Below are positions 1 through 6,830 of a stretch of DNA of 14,720 bases, piece after piece. Numbering within the stretch: the first letter of the stretch is position 1; every line of letters starts with the position of its first letter. The notes beneath the pieces are model-generated. The model worked only from the letters and a program-made list of their open reading frames with translations. It made no database searches and was not told the origin of the DNA. The position numbers and the translations under genes were made by a program. The DNA is from Zoogloeaceae bacterium (GTDB lineage Bacteria; Pseudomonadota; Gammaproteobacteria; Burkholderiales; Rhodocyclaceae): contig JAIRZG010000129.1 of assembly GCA_031267345.1 (NCBI GenBank), positions 1 through 14,720 of the forward strand, given 5' to 3'.

Positions 1-1
1 G

Positions 2-124
2 CACATGACGGTCAATCTCATTCGTCTCGATCCCATCCCGCGCAAAGGCGGCATCAAGGTGCGACGACTCATCGCCGCAACTTCTGATCTCTATCGCGCA
101 CACTTGTTCGGCATGGAGGCGTAG
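2..124 (+). CDS. 3' end of an unrecognised gene (partial)
   Basis: The only plus-strand frame open from the left edge encodes 40 residues and stops at TAG 122-124; the other two plus frames stop early. The visible C-terminus is basic in the middle (PRKGGIKVRR) and ends LFGMEA. Codons end mostly in G or C, as in the genes that follow. I do not recognise the family from this fragment and assign no function. A promoter-like element and a new start codon follow, so it is probably the last gene of an upstream unit. A chance open frame of this length cannot be excluded. Confidence 0.45.
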   Translation, partial: HMTVNLIRLDPIPRKGGIKVRRLIAATSDLYRAHLFGMEA

Positions 125-190
125 CGGCAAGAAGGGTTCGTGCGATTGCCCTGGTTGAGCGAGTAGGGCTTTCGATATATTGACAAAGTT

Positions 191-199
191 TGTTATGAT
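191..199 (+). promoter_or_regulatory. Extended -10 promoter element
   Basis: TGTTATGAT is a TGn-extended -10 (TATGAT at 194-199). No good -35 is seen 17 bases upstream, which extended -10 promoters tolerate. Transcription would start near 206, downstream of the TTG at 180. This supports starting the FHA gene at GTG 249. A TTGACA at 180-185 lies only 8 bases from the -10, too close to be its partner. Confidence 0.45.
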
Positions 200-248
200 G
201 CGCCTTCTTGGTGTTTCAGGCATTCCCTTTTTTCTTGAAGGATTTGTG

Positions 249-1190
249 GTGATTACCATCGTTCGCGGTGAAATTGGAGAGAATCCATCCTTGGTGGTGC
301 GCGTGGGGCTGAAGGAAGCCGGACACGCGCTTGAGCGTTGTCTCAACCGTGTCAAGAACACGGGGGAAGGGTTTCGGGGACGATTGTCGGGAACCGCCAA
401 AAACGGGCAGGTTTCCTTTGTGTTCGACTCGCCTGCGGAAGCCTGTCTTGCCGCCATCGAAATGCAGCGCCGGACTGCCGAGTTGATGCCGACCTCCGGC
501 ATTCGCCTCGGTCTGCGTCTGGCGGTGCTGTCGGCGGAAAATGAGGCGGAAGCCAACCAGCAGGTGGACAAACTGCTGGAAATGTCGCTTCCCTACCAGA
601 TTCTTTGCAGTCGGCAGGTGTTGATGGAAGTGGCGGTCAGCGTCGGTCTGAAAGTGACGGATCAAAAACAGAAACTGAAGCTCGCCGAAAATAGCGAACC
701 TATCCGCGTCATGCAATTGCTGTGGCATGAAAATGATGACAGCCTGAACGGCGAGACGCGCGTAAGCGATGACGATCTGCCCGCCACGCTGACCTCCACC
801 AGTCTTCTGGCGCAGGCCGCCATGACCGACGGTTCCGCGACGATTCCACCCACGCCGCCTGTCCGCCCCATCCGGTTGCTGGTGCGCTATGGCGACCACT
901 CCCTGATTCTGGACGAAAAAACCCCCAACCTGACCATCGGACGCGAACATCACAATGACATCGCTATCAACGATAACCGCGCCTCCCGGCAACATGCGCG
1001 TCTGGAACGGCGGGATGGCTATTACTGGCTGGCGGATCTGAGCACGAACGGCACGTTTATTGCTTTTGCGGGCGAACCGGAAGTGTTTTTGCGGAAGGAC
1101 AGCCTTGCCCTGCGCGGCAAAGGCGCGCTTTCCTTTGGCATTTCCACGCGCGATCCGGAAGCCGAACCGTTGGATTTTGAACACATTTGA
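249..1190 (+). CDS. Degenerate class III cyclase-like domain fused to an FHA domain
   Basis: The protein is 313 residues from GTG 249, which has a ribosome site (GAAGGA, 237-242) six bases upstream. The frame is open back to TTG 180, but that extension overlaps the likely promoter. Residues ~24-132 resemble a class III adenylate/guanylate cyclase fold: the SFVFDSPAEACLAAIEMQ stretch matches the part after the second metal-binding strand. The two metal-binding aspartates expected of active cyclases are not visible, so catalysis is unlikely. After a Thr/Pro-rich linker (~178-207), residues ~209-299 form a clear FHA domain with the phosphothreonine-reading residues G231-R232, S246, H249 and N267-G268. 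No signal peptide or membrane segment is seen, so it is probably a cytoplasmic phospho-signalling adaptor. FHA assignment is firm; the cyclase relationship is moderate. It appears monocistronic, with a strong terminator after it. Confidence 0.85.
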   Translation: MITIVRGEIGENPSLVVRVGLKEAGHALERCLNRVKNTGEGFRGRLSGTAKNGQVSFVFDSPAEACLAAIEMQRRTAELMPTSGIRLGLRLAVLSAENEAEANQQVDKLLEMSLPYQILCSRQVLMEVAVSVGLKVTDQKQKLKLAENSEPIRVMQLLWHENDDSLNGETRVSDDDLPATLTSTSLLAQAAMTDGSATIPPTPPVRPIRLLVRYGDHSLILDEKTPNLTIGREHHNDIAINDNRASRQHARLERRDGYYWLADLSTNGTFIAFAGEPEVFLRKDSLALRGKGALSFGISTRDPEAEPLDFEHI

Positions 1191-1229
1191 GGCGCTTGTC
1201 CTGTCGCGCGCTTTTCCTGTGTCCCGAAC

Positions 1230-1255
1230 AAAACCGGCCTTCGGGTCGGTTTTTT
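1230..1255 (+). terminator. Strong Rho-independent terminator after the FHA gene
   Basis: A 10-bp stem (arms 1230-1239 and 1244-1253, one G-T pair) is closed by a UUCG tetraloop, and its 3' arm runs into a T tract (1250-1255). It lies 39 bases after the FHA stop and 26 bases before the ferredoxin start. Confidence 0.85.
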
Positions 1256-1281
1256 ATCTCTCCTGTCCGGTGACGTGAATC

Positions 1282-1587
1282 ATGAGTTACTTTAAAAAAC
1301 ACCTGTTCCTCTGCGCCAATCAACGTCCCACAGGCCAGCCTTGCTGTAATCCGCAAGGCGGCGACGCGCTTTTTGCGTTCGCCAAAAAACGCGGCAAGGA
1401 ACTGGGACTGGACGCCGCCAATATCCGCGTCAGCAGGGCGGGTTGTCTGGGGCGCTGCGCGCAGGGGCCGACACTGGTCATTTACCCGGAAGGCGTCTGG
1501 TATACCTTCATCGACCAGGAGGATATTGAAGAAATCCTCCAGCGCTGCCTATTGCGTGGCGAGCGTGTCGAGCGTTTGCTGGCATGA
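1282..1587 (+). CDS. Thioredoxin-like [2Fe-2S] ferredoxin
   Basis: This 101-residue protein matches the small thioredoxin-fold [2Fe-2S] ferredoxin family (Aquifex Fd4 type). C11, C22 (or its neighbour C21), C55 and C59 fit the family's four cluster ligands. The second pair sits in the typical GCLGRCAQGP loop, followed by PEGVWY. Length equals the family norm. It is a cytoplasmic electron carrier; its redox partner is not evident here. The start ATG has only a weak ribosome site. The stop overlaps the next start as ATGA, so it is translationally coupled to the hydrolase gene and leads a three-gene operon. Family assignment is confident; pathway unknown. Confidence 0.92.
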   Translation: MSYFKKHLFLCANQRPTGQPCCNPQGGDALFAFAKKRGKELGLDAANIRVSRAGCLGRCAQGPTLVIYPEGVWYTFIDQEDIEEILQRCLLRGERVERLLA

Positions 1588-2240
1588 GCAAGGTCGAAAC
1601 GCATCTTGATATTGCCGGCCCGGTCGGCAATATCGAAGCGATTATGGAAATGCCGACGGGCGCGCCCTTGCGCGGCGTCGCGCTGGTGGCGCATCCGCAT
1701 CCGGTCGGCGGTGGCGCGAACACCAACAAGGTCGTGCACACGCTCGCTAAAACCTTTTTGTCGCTGGGTTACGCCGCCTTGCGTCCCAATTTTCGCGGCG
1801 TCGGCAAGACGGCAGGCGAACATGACGAAGGCGTGGGCGAAACGGACGATCTCCTGGCGGCGCTGGAAGACGCGCACCGACGGCTTGATGATCCGGAATG
1901 CCGTTTGCCCGTGGCGCTGGCCGGATTTTCCTTCGGCGCGTACTGCCAGACCCGGCTTGCCCGCCGCCTGCGCGACGCGGGACGGGCGGCGGAGCGGCTG
2001 GCGCTGGTCGGCGTCGCCGCCGGGTTCATCGAAGGCGCGCGCGTTTACGCTACCGAAGCCGTGCCTGTCGATACCCTCGTCATCCACGGTGCGGCGGATA
2101 CGCTTGTGCCGCTCGCCAATGTTCTCACCTGGGCCGAGCCGCAGAATCTGCCGGTGGTGGTGATCCCGGGCGCGGATCACTTTTTTCATCGGCGACTTAC
2201 CCTCATCCGCGACATCATCCTGCGCGCCTGGCGCAAATGA
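1584..2240 (+). CDS. Alpha/beta hydrolase
   Basis: A 218-residue single-domain alpha/beta hydrolase of the small proteobacterial family with the HPHPxxGG oxyanion-region motif (AHPHPVGGG, 36-44). The triad is visible: S116 in the nucleophile elbow GFSFG (114-118), D172 in HGAADTLV, and H199 in GADHFFH. PNFRGVG (68-74) is also typical. No signal peptide is present, so it is cytoplasmic. Substrate is unknown; relatives are annotated as esterases or dienelactone-hydrolase-like proteins. It overlaps the ferredoxin gene by four bases upstream and the ABC ATPase gene by four bases downstream (both ATGA), indicating one coupled operon. Confidence 0.9.
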   Translation: MSKVETHLDIAGPVGNIEAIMEMPTGAPLRGVALVAHPHPVGGGANTNKVVHTLAKTFLSLGYAALRPNFRGVGKTAGEHDEGVGETDDLLAALEDAHRRLDDPECRLPVALAGFSFGAYCQTRLARRLRDAGRAAERLALVGVAAGFIEGARVYATEAVPVDTLVIHGAADTLVPLANVLTWAEPQNLPVVVIPGADHFFHRRLTLIRDIILRAWRK

Positions 2241-3184
2241 ACCACGCGCCCCTTTCCGTACATGCCTTGAGCAAACGCTATGCGGGCGTTTCCGTGGTGG
2301 AGGATCTTTCTTTCACGCTGGAAAAAGGCGACTGTTTCGGCCTGTTGGGACCCAATGGCGCGGGCAAGACCACAGTCATGAAACTTTGCCTCGGCCTGAC
2401 CGCGCCGGACGCGGGTGAGATCACGCTGGCGGGCTATCGCATCCCGGAGGCGGCGCAGGCCGCCCATGCTTCGGTGGGCGTCGTGCCGCAGTTTGACAAT
2501 CTCGATCCGGATTTCACGGTCAGTGAAAACCTGCGCGTGTTCGGGCGTTATTTTGGTTTGTCGAGGCAGGCAATGACGGCGCGCATGGACAGCCTGCTGC
2601 AATTTTCCAACCTGGAAACGAAGCGCGACACCCGCATCAACGCCCTTTCCGGCGGCATGAAACGGCGATTGACGCTGGCGCGGGCGCTGGTCAATGATCC
2701 TGACATTCTGTTTCTTGATGAACCGACCACCGGCCTTGATCCGCAGGCCCGCCATCTGATTTGGGAACGCCTGAAAACCTTGCGGAGCAACGGTAAAACC
2801 CTGCTGTTGACCACGCATTTCATGGACGAGGCCGAACGCCTGTGCGACCGGATCATGATTGTCGACGGCGGGCGTAAAATCGCGGAAGGCAGTCCGCGCG
2901 AACTGATCGCCCGCCATATTGAAGCGCAGGTCATCGAGATTTATGACGCGACCGGAACGTCGGAGGCGCTGGAAGCCTTTGTATGCGCGGCGCGCGCCCA
3001 GAGCGGCATGGAAGGCGCGCGCATGGAAAAAAGCGGCGAGACACTGTTTTTTTACGTCCATGACGCCGCCGCCCGCCAGTTGCTGGCCTTGTTGACGCAA
3101 CGACCAACGCTGCGTTATGCGCATCGCGCCGCCAATCTGGAAGATGTTTTTATCCGTTTGACTGGACGGGAGTTGCGCGATTGA
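2237..3184 (+). CDS. NodI-type ABC exporter ATP-binding protein
   Basis: The 315-residue protein starts at ATG 2237, inside the upstream stop (ATGA overlap); the frame is open further upstream but that part lies within the hydrolase gene. All ABC motifs are intact: Walker A GPNGAGKT (38-45), Q-loop Q85, signature LSGGM (137-141), Walker B ILFLDE (157-162), D-loop and H-loop H194. The LSGGMKRRL signature and the ~90-residue C-terminal extension fit the DRA/NodI subfamily, which pairs with an ABC-2 membrane permease (NodJ). That permease normally follows directly. Here the next 106 bases are non-coding and a sensor kinase follows, so the ATPase has no visible membrane partner. Substrate cannot be inferred. 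Family call is confident; the NodI label is by similarity, not evidence of nodulation. Confidence 0.92.
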   Translation: MNHAPLSVHALSKRYAGVSVVEDLSFTLEKGDCFGLLGPNGAGKTTVMKLCLGLTAPDAGEITLAGYRIPEAAQAAHASVGVVPQFDNLDPDFTVSENLRVFGRYFGLSRQAMTARMDSLLQFSNLETKRDTRINALSGGMKRRLTLARALVNDPDILFLDEPTTGLDPQARHLIWERLKTLRSNGKTLLLTTHFMDEAERLCDRIMIVDGGRKIAEGSPRELIARHIEAQVIEIYDATGTSEALEAFVCAARAQSGMEGARMEKSGETLFFYVHDAAARQLLALLTQRPTLRYAHRAANLEDVFIRLTGRELRD

Positions 3185-3209
3185 TTACAGAGATGTAATA
3201 GAATAAAAA
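3181..3209 (+). promoter_or_regulatory. Candidate promoter with embedded inverted repeat, upstream of the sensor gene
   Basis: TTGATT (3181-3186) and TAAAAA (3204-3209) are 17 bases apart and each matches the sigma-70 boxes at four of six positions. A perfect inverted repeat, ATTACA-gaga-TGTAAT (3184-3199), overlaps the -35 and spacer and could be an operator. It could also be a weak hairpin at the end of the ABC operon. Tentative. Confidence 0.3.
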
Positions 3210-3290
3210 AGGTTTTGTGCGAATATATCGTTCATCCCGTCCAAACACGCTTTAGACTGGTACGTTGTCTTCACAGAGAACAGGAGTTTT

Positions 3291-4685
3291 ATGAACTGGA
3301 TATCTTCTCGTCAGGCATTGATTGCCGGATTTTCGTTGATCATTGTTTTTCTTGGCGGCACCGTGGCGCAAAGCTGGCAGTTGCTGGAGCGATTGAGCGC
3401 GCAAAGTCATGAAAACAGCGAGCAATCGGTACGAATCGCTTCCGCCTTGCAGGAACTCCGGGAACGCGGGACAGATCTGGAGCGCAACAGCCGCCAGTAT
3501 CTTCTGGTGCGACAGAAAACCTTTCGCGCCAGTTTTGACGCCACACTTGCCCAGGCGTTGAGCCTCACGGAAACGCTGGAAGCGCAACAGGATGTGTTGC
3601 TGCGTCCGCTGTTGCGGGAATGGCGCGGCGCGGCGCAAAAGTTGGCGGACAGTCTGGACAGTCCGACTGCGGAATCCATGCTGGGCATACACCTTTCCCA
3701 ATTGGCGGAAATCTACGAGAATCTCCAGCGCACCAGCCAGCAATGGGTGGAAGACAACAACCAGCGTACCTTGGCAGCGCTGGAAGCCGAGCGGCGGCAA
3801 CTCTTTTTGCAACTGCTGTTTGTCCTGACCGCCGCCATTCTGATCGCCGTTACCCTCTGTTACTGGCTGACCCGTCCTCTGCGCCAGATAGAACAGGCGA
3901 TACTGCTGATCGGGCATGGTTATCTGGAAGGCAAAATCAGCATCCACGGCCCTGCCGATCTGCGTCAACTGGGCGCGCGTCTGGAATGGTTGCGGCAACA
4001 TTTGTCCAATCTGAAAAGCGACCGTGAAAGCGTTTTCCAATACATGGCCCAGGAAATGAGAGTGCCGGTTGTCGCTGTTCGTGAAGGTTGTGATCTGTTC
4101 AATGTCGAGGCCGACGCGGAAAGCCAGAACGCGCTGATCGCCATGATGCGGCACAACGCCAGCTTGTTGCAGCGACAAATGGAAAGCATCCTGCGGATGA
4201 GCGTCATTTTTGAATTCAGCCGCCTGCAACGTCAGCCCGTGCGCCTGTCCGCGTTTCTGCAGGAAGTCGTCGAGGCGCAGGCGGAAGAATGCGCCGCGCG
4301 CAAAGCGCATATCCGTCTTGACGCGCCGGACATCCGTGTACAAATCGATCCGGACAAGGTGCGCGCGGTGCTGGAGGTTTTCCTTGCCAACGCGTTGGAT
4401 TTCAGTCCGGCGGGCGGCGAAATCCTGCTGCGCGGCGTGGTGGAGAACGATGTCCTGCGTCTGGAATGTCGCGATCAAGGGCCAGGCGTTTCCGAAAAGG
4501 ACGTTGCCTATATCTTCAACCCCTTCTATCAGGGCAAACCGTATGTCCAAACGCCTTCCGCGCAACGCTATGGCGTGGGACTGACCATTGCGCGCGAATT
4601 GAGCAGTATCATGGGCGGCACGGCATCTTATGCCAACGACAAAATGGGCGCCTGTTTTTATGTGGAGATTCCCTGTGAAAATTAA
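3291..4685 (+). CDS. GlrK/QseE-like membrane sensor histidine kinase lacking the phospho-acceptor histidine
   Basis: 464 residues, ATG preceded by CAGGAG (3281-3286). Order: TM1 (~9-27), periplasmic helical sensor (~28-170), TM2 (~172-192), HAMP (~192-245), HisKA-like dimerisation region (~246-310) and HATPase (~350-462). Family members carry an H-box like VSHELKTPLxxxREG; this protein reads MAQEMRVPVVAVREG (252-266), so the acceptor position is Q254 (codon CAG). The following E, the P and the REG are kept, so the alignment is unambiguous. The ATP-binding half looks intact: N367 (N-box), DQGPG (395-399, G1), FNPFYQG (F-box) and GVGLTIARE (G2). The gene overlaps a QseG-like lipoprotein gene as in glrK-qseG loci, but no response regulator follows. 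It could be a pseudokinase, a phosphatase or ATP-gated scaffold, or a partner in a heterodimer. Confidence 0.9.
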   Translation: MNWISSRQALIAGFSLIIVFLGGTVAQSWQLLERLSAQSHENSEQSVRIASALQELRERGTDLERNSRQYLLVRQKTFRASFDATLAQALSLTETLEAQQDVLLRPLLREWRGAAQKLADSLDSPTAESMLGIHLSQLAEIYENLQRTSQQWVEDNNQRTLAALEAERRQLFLQLLFVLTAAILIAVTLCYWLTRPLRQIEQAILLIGHGYLEGKISIHGPADLRQLGARLEWLRQHLSNLKSDRESVFQYMAQEMRVPVVAVREGCDLFNVEADAESQNALIAMMRHNASLLQRQMESILRMSVIFEFSRLQRQPVRLSAFLQEVVEAQAEECAARKAHIRLDAPDIRVQIDPDKVRAVLEVFLANALDFSPAGGEILLRGVVENDVLRLECRDQGPGVSEKDVAYIFNPFYQGKPYVQTPSAQRYGVGLTIARELSSIMGGTASYANDKMGACFYVEIPCEN

Positions 4686-5286
4686 ATTTTCCCCCTCTGT
4701 CCTGTTTTCCGGCTTGTCGCGTCCTGCGCTGGCGTTGGGTTTTGGCTTGCTGTTGGGCGCTTGCGCGGGCATGGGCGAGCGCAATGACGATCATCCGGAC
4801 GAGACACGCAATGTTGATCGGGTGAGCGCGACCGCTGAAGACCTGCTGGCCTACTACTACAAGCTGGCTCCGATGTCCGGGCAATCTCTGGCGCGGGAAC
4901 GCCGTTTGCTGAGCCAGTTGGGAACCGATCCGGACGTGCTGTTGCGCCGCGCCATGGTGTTGGGGCATCCGCGTCAGCCTAACCCGGATCTACCGCAGGC
5001 GCGCAATCTTCTGGAAGACCTGTTGAAAAGAGCCGAAGCGCCGGAATTGTATCGTCTGCGCCCTCTGTTCCCCCTGATGCGCCAGCTTTCCGACAGTTAT
5101 GGCGATCGCATTTATCTGGAAAAGCAACTTACCGCCCAGAATCGGCAGATGGAAAGGCAGTACCAGAAATTGCTTGCGTTCCAGCGTCAGGCCAGCGAAT
5201 TGCAGGAAAAGCTGAATGGCCTTGCCAATATTGAGCGCACCCTGCCGCGTTTCCGTGTGCCGGAATCTCCCCGGTCCGCCATGTAG
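4675..5286 (+). CDS. QseG-like outer-membrane lipoprotein
   Basis: Start GTG 4675 has GGAG about eight bases upstream and overlaps the kinase gene by 11 bases; ATG 4660 in the same frame is the alternative. The 203-residue product has a lipoprotein signal ending in LLLGAC, with lipidated C30. Mature +2 is Ala, suggesting sorting to the outer membrane. The rest is helical: a TPR-like region (~50-140) and a C-terminal coiled coil (~145-190, rich in Q, E and L). In enterobacteria the glrK-linked lipoprotein QseG binds the kinase's periplasmic domain and is needed for its signalling. Position, size and architecture match that role here; sequence similarity is moderate. Since the kinase lacks its acceptor histidine, the lipoprotein's present function is open. 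Confidence 0.8.
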   Translation: MKIKFSPSVLFSGLSRPALALGFGLLLGACAGMGERNDDHPDETRNVDRVSATAEDLLAYYYKLAPMSGQSLARERRLLSQLGTDPDVLLRRAMVLGHPRQPNPDLPQARNLLEDLLKRAEAPELYRLRPLFPLMRQLSDSYGDRIYLEKQLTAQNRQMERQYQKLLAFQRQASELQEKLNGLANIERTLPRFRVPESPRSAM

Positions 5287-5294
5287 CAATCCCT

Positions 5295-5315
5295 GTCTGC
5301 TTCGGTAGACTTTTT
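5295..5315 (+). terminator. Probable small intrinsic terminator
   Basis: GTCTGC-ttcg-GTAGAC (5295-5310) forms a 6-bp stem with one G-T pair and a UUCG loop, followed by five T (5311-5315). It separates the QseG-like gene from the next lipoprotein gene, only 16 bases upstream of that start, so it may be a partial terminator or attenuator. Confidence 0.5.
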
Positions 5316-5331
5316 CAAAAGGTGACTTGGA

Positions 5332-5520
5332 ATGTGTAAAAAAAGTTTCAGTTTGTTGGTGTTGGTGGGAGCCGGATTGTTATCGGCCTGCGTTACCATC
5401 AATATCTATTTCCCCGCTGCCGCCGCCGAAAAAATGGCGGACAGGCTTATCGACGACATCTGGCAGTTAGACGAGCCTGCCGAACCCAAAAAGGACAAGG
5501 AAAGCGAGGTGACGCCATGA
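5332..5520 (+). CDS. Small lipoprotein linked to YdbL/DUF1318
   Basis: A 62-residue protein with a ribosome site (AAAGGTGA, 5317-5324) and a lipoprotein signal ending LLSAC (lipidated C20). The mature part begins CVTINIYFPAAAAEKMADRL, then a short Asp/Glu/Lys-rich tail. This INIYFPAAAAEK motif occurs in small lipoproteins encoded just before YdbL-type proteins in several proteobacteria (from memory). It is not the classic enterobacterial YnbE, whose mature part has a different conserved motif (ITINMNVKIEHEI), but shares size, lipidation and the hydrophobic ITIN-like stretch. It may fill the same place. It overlaps the next gene by ATGA. Confidence 0.75.
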   Translation: MCKKSFSLLVLVGAGLLSACVTINIYFPAAAAEKMADRLIDDIWQLDEPAEPKKDKESEVTP

Positions 5521-5957
5521 AAAAATCCCTGCTGCTATCCGCCGTTTTGCTCTCCCTTTCCATGCCGACCATCGCGCAGGAAGCCGGGCCCGACATGCGT
5601 ATCGACACGCCAGTGGCGAAGGAAATCCGCGCTTCCCTGAAAGCGCGTTTCGCGCAGATCAAACCCCTGCTGGAAAATGGCATACTGGGAATGACGCAGG
5701 AAGGCAAGCTGGCGGTGCGCGATCCGGCTTCGACGCCGCTTGCCGAGCGTCAGAACATCGCCAGGTTGATCGCTGGCGACGCCAACGACAAGGCCGCCTT
5801 GTACCGCGAAATCGCCCGCGCCAATGGCCATCCTGAATGGGAACAACAGATTGCCGACACCATCCGCGAACGCATGAGCAGACGCATTCCAGCGGGCTGG
5901 TGGGTGCAGGATGCCGATGGAAAGTGGTCGCAGCGACAGGAAAGCGCAGCGCCATGA
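5517..5957 (+). CDS. YdbL-family (DUF1318) periplasmic protein
   Basis: 146 residues with a Sec signal peptide (MKKSLLLSAVLLSLSMPTIA, cleavage near residue 20) and no lipobox. The mature protein is mostly helical and ends with the DUF1318 hallmark IPAGWWVQDADGKWSQ, matching the G-x-W/Y-V-Q-x-x-x-G-x-W pattern of E. coli YdbL. The middle has NDKAALYREIARANGHPEW, also typical. In E. coli YdbL acts with YdbH (AsmA-like bridge) and lipoprotein YnbE in outer-membrane lipid homeostasis. Here the small lipoprotein is present but no YdbH-like gene lies in the window. The start has a good ribosome site (GAGGTGA) and is coupled to the lipoprotein gene. Confidence 0.88.
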   Translation: MKKSLLLSAVLLSLSMPTIAQEAGPDMRIDTPVAKEIRASLKARFAQIKPLLENGILGMTQEGKLAVRDPASTPLAERQNIARLIAGDANDKAALYREIARANGHPEWEQQIADTIRERMSRRIPAGWWVQDADGKWSQRQESAAP

Positions 5958-5993
5958 GGCAAGATCGAAAACCGTATCCGGACGGGGCACGGC

Positions 5994-6830
5994 GTGATTC
6001 CGCATAGCCCAGTTCTGGTTTTTGATATTGAGACCATTCCGGATGTGTCCGGCCTGCGCCTCCTGCGCGGGCTGGACGCGACGCTTGCTGACGCGGAAGT
6101 CGCGGAACTGGCCTTTCAGCAACGCCGCGCCCAGATCGGGCATGATTTCATGCCGTTACACTTGCAGCGCATTGTCTCTATTTCCTGCGTCCTGCGCGCA
6201 AGGGAAACCTTCAAGGTCTGGTCGCTGGCCGCGCCCGCCCTGTCGGAAGCGGAGATGATCCAGCGCTTTTTTGACGGCATTGAAAAATTCACGCCGCAGA
6301 TGGTTTCCTGGAACGGCGGCGGCTTTGATTTGCCGGTGCTGCATTACCGCGGCCTGATGCACGGCGTCAGCGCCCCGCGTTATTGGGATCTGGGCGATGG
6401 CGATTACGCCGATTCACGTGATTTTCGCTGGAACAACTACATCAACCGTTACCACTTGCGCCACCTGGATTTGATGGACGCGCTTGCCCTCTACCAGCCG
6501 CGCGCCAGCGCGCCGCTGGATGAACTCGCCAAACTCATGGGTTTCCCCGGCAAACTGGGCATGGATGGCGGCAAGGTCTGGGAGGCCTGGCTGGCGGGGC
6601 AAGCCGATGGCATCCGTGATTACTGCGAAACAGATGTGGTGAATACCTATCTGGTGTTCAATCGCTTTCGCCTCATGCGTGGTGAGCAAGACAAAACGGA
6701 AGCCCTTGCGGAAGAAGCCTTCGTCCGCGCCGAACTGGACAAACTCGACAAACCGCACTGGCGGGAATATCTGGCGGCGTGGGGGCAGAAGACAGAGGTC
6801 AGGAATCAGGAATCAGAGGGAGAGGCATGA
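5994..6830 (+). CDS. PolB-type 3'-5' exonuclease (predicted)
   Basis: 278 residues from GTG 5994, with a poor ribosome site; the start places the first strand (PVLVFDIET) as in relatives. It is the stand-alone DnaQ-like exonuclease family related to the proofreading domain of DNA polymerase B. ExoI is FDIET (D11, E13), ExoII SWNGGGFDLP (N107, D112) and ExoIII Y210-x3-D214 (YCETD), so all four metal-binding carboxylates are present and activity is expected. HLDLMD (157-162) is also typical. The last ~12 codons are built from a short heptamer repeat (from 6791), so the natural C-terminus may have been replaced. The stop overlaps the NfeD start by ATGA, although the functional link to membrane proteins is unclear. 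Confidence 0.88.
   Translation: MIPHSPVLVFDIETIPDVSGLRLLRGLDATLADAEVAELAFQQRRAQIGHDFMPLHLQRIVSISCVLRARETFKVWSLAAPALSEAEMIQRFFDGIEKFTPQMVSWNGGGFDLPVLHYRGLMHGVSAPRYWDLGDGDYADSRDFRWNNYINRYHLRHLDLMDALALYQPRASAPLDELAKLMGFPGKLGMDGGKVWEAWLAGQADGIRDYCETDVVNTYLVFNRFRLMRGEQDKTEALAEEAFVRAELDKLDKPHWREYLAAWGQKTEVRNQESEGEA
6791..6817 (+). repeat. Heptamer-based short repeat, copy A (inside the exonuclease 3' end)
   Basis: The stretch has a period of seven around GTCAGGA-ATCAGGA-ATCAGAG. Its first 19 bases (6791-6809) match the reverse complement of 8292-8310 at 16 of 19 positions. The copy encodes the polar C-terminal tail of the exonuclease. Confidence 0.65.

Noticed and set aside
180..248. TTG 180 as the start of the FHA gene
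   Set aside because: It would lie upstream of the likely transcription start set by the extended -10 at 194-199; GTG 249 has a well-spaced GAAGGA.
216..1184. Long minus-strand open frame (322 codons) opposite the FHA gene
   Set aside because: The plus strand encodes a recognisable FHA protein in the same place; the minus frame has no recognisable domain and arises from GC-rich codon bias.
1898..2236. N-terminal extension of the ABC ATPase frame
   Set aside because: The extension lies within the hydrolase gene in another frame and is Arg/Ala-rich; ABC homology begins after ATG 2237.
3252..4784. 510-codon minus-strand frame opposite the sensor kinase
   Set aside because: The plus strand has clear HAMP and HATPase motifs, a ribosome site and an overlapping partner gene; the minus product is a His/Gln/Arg-rich shadow.
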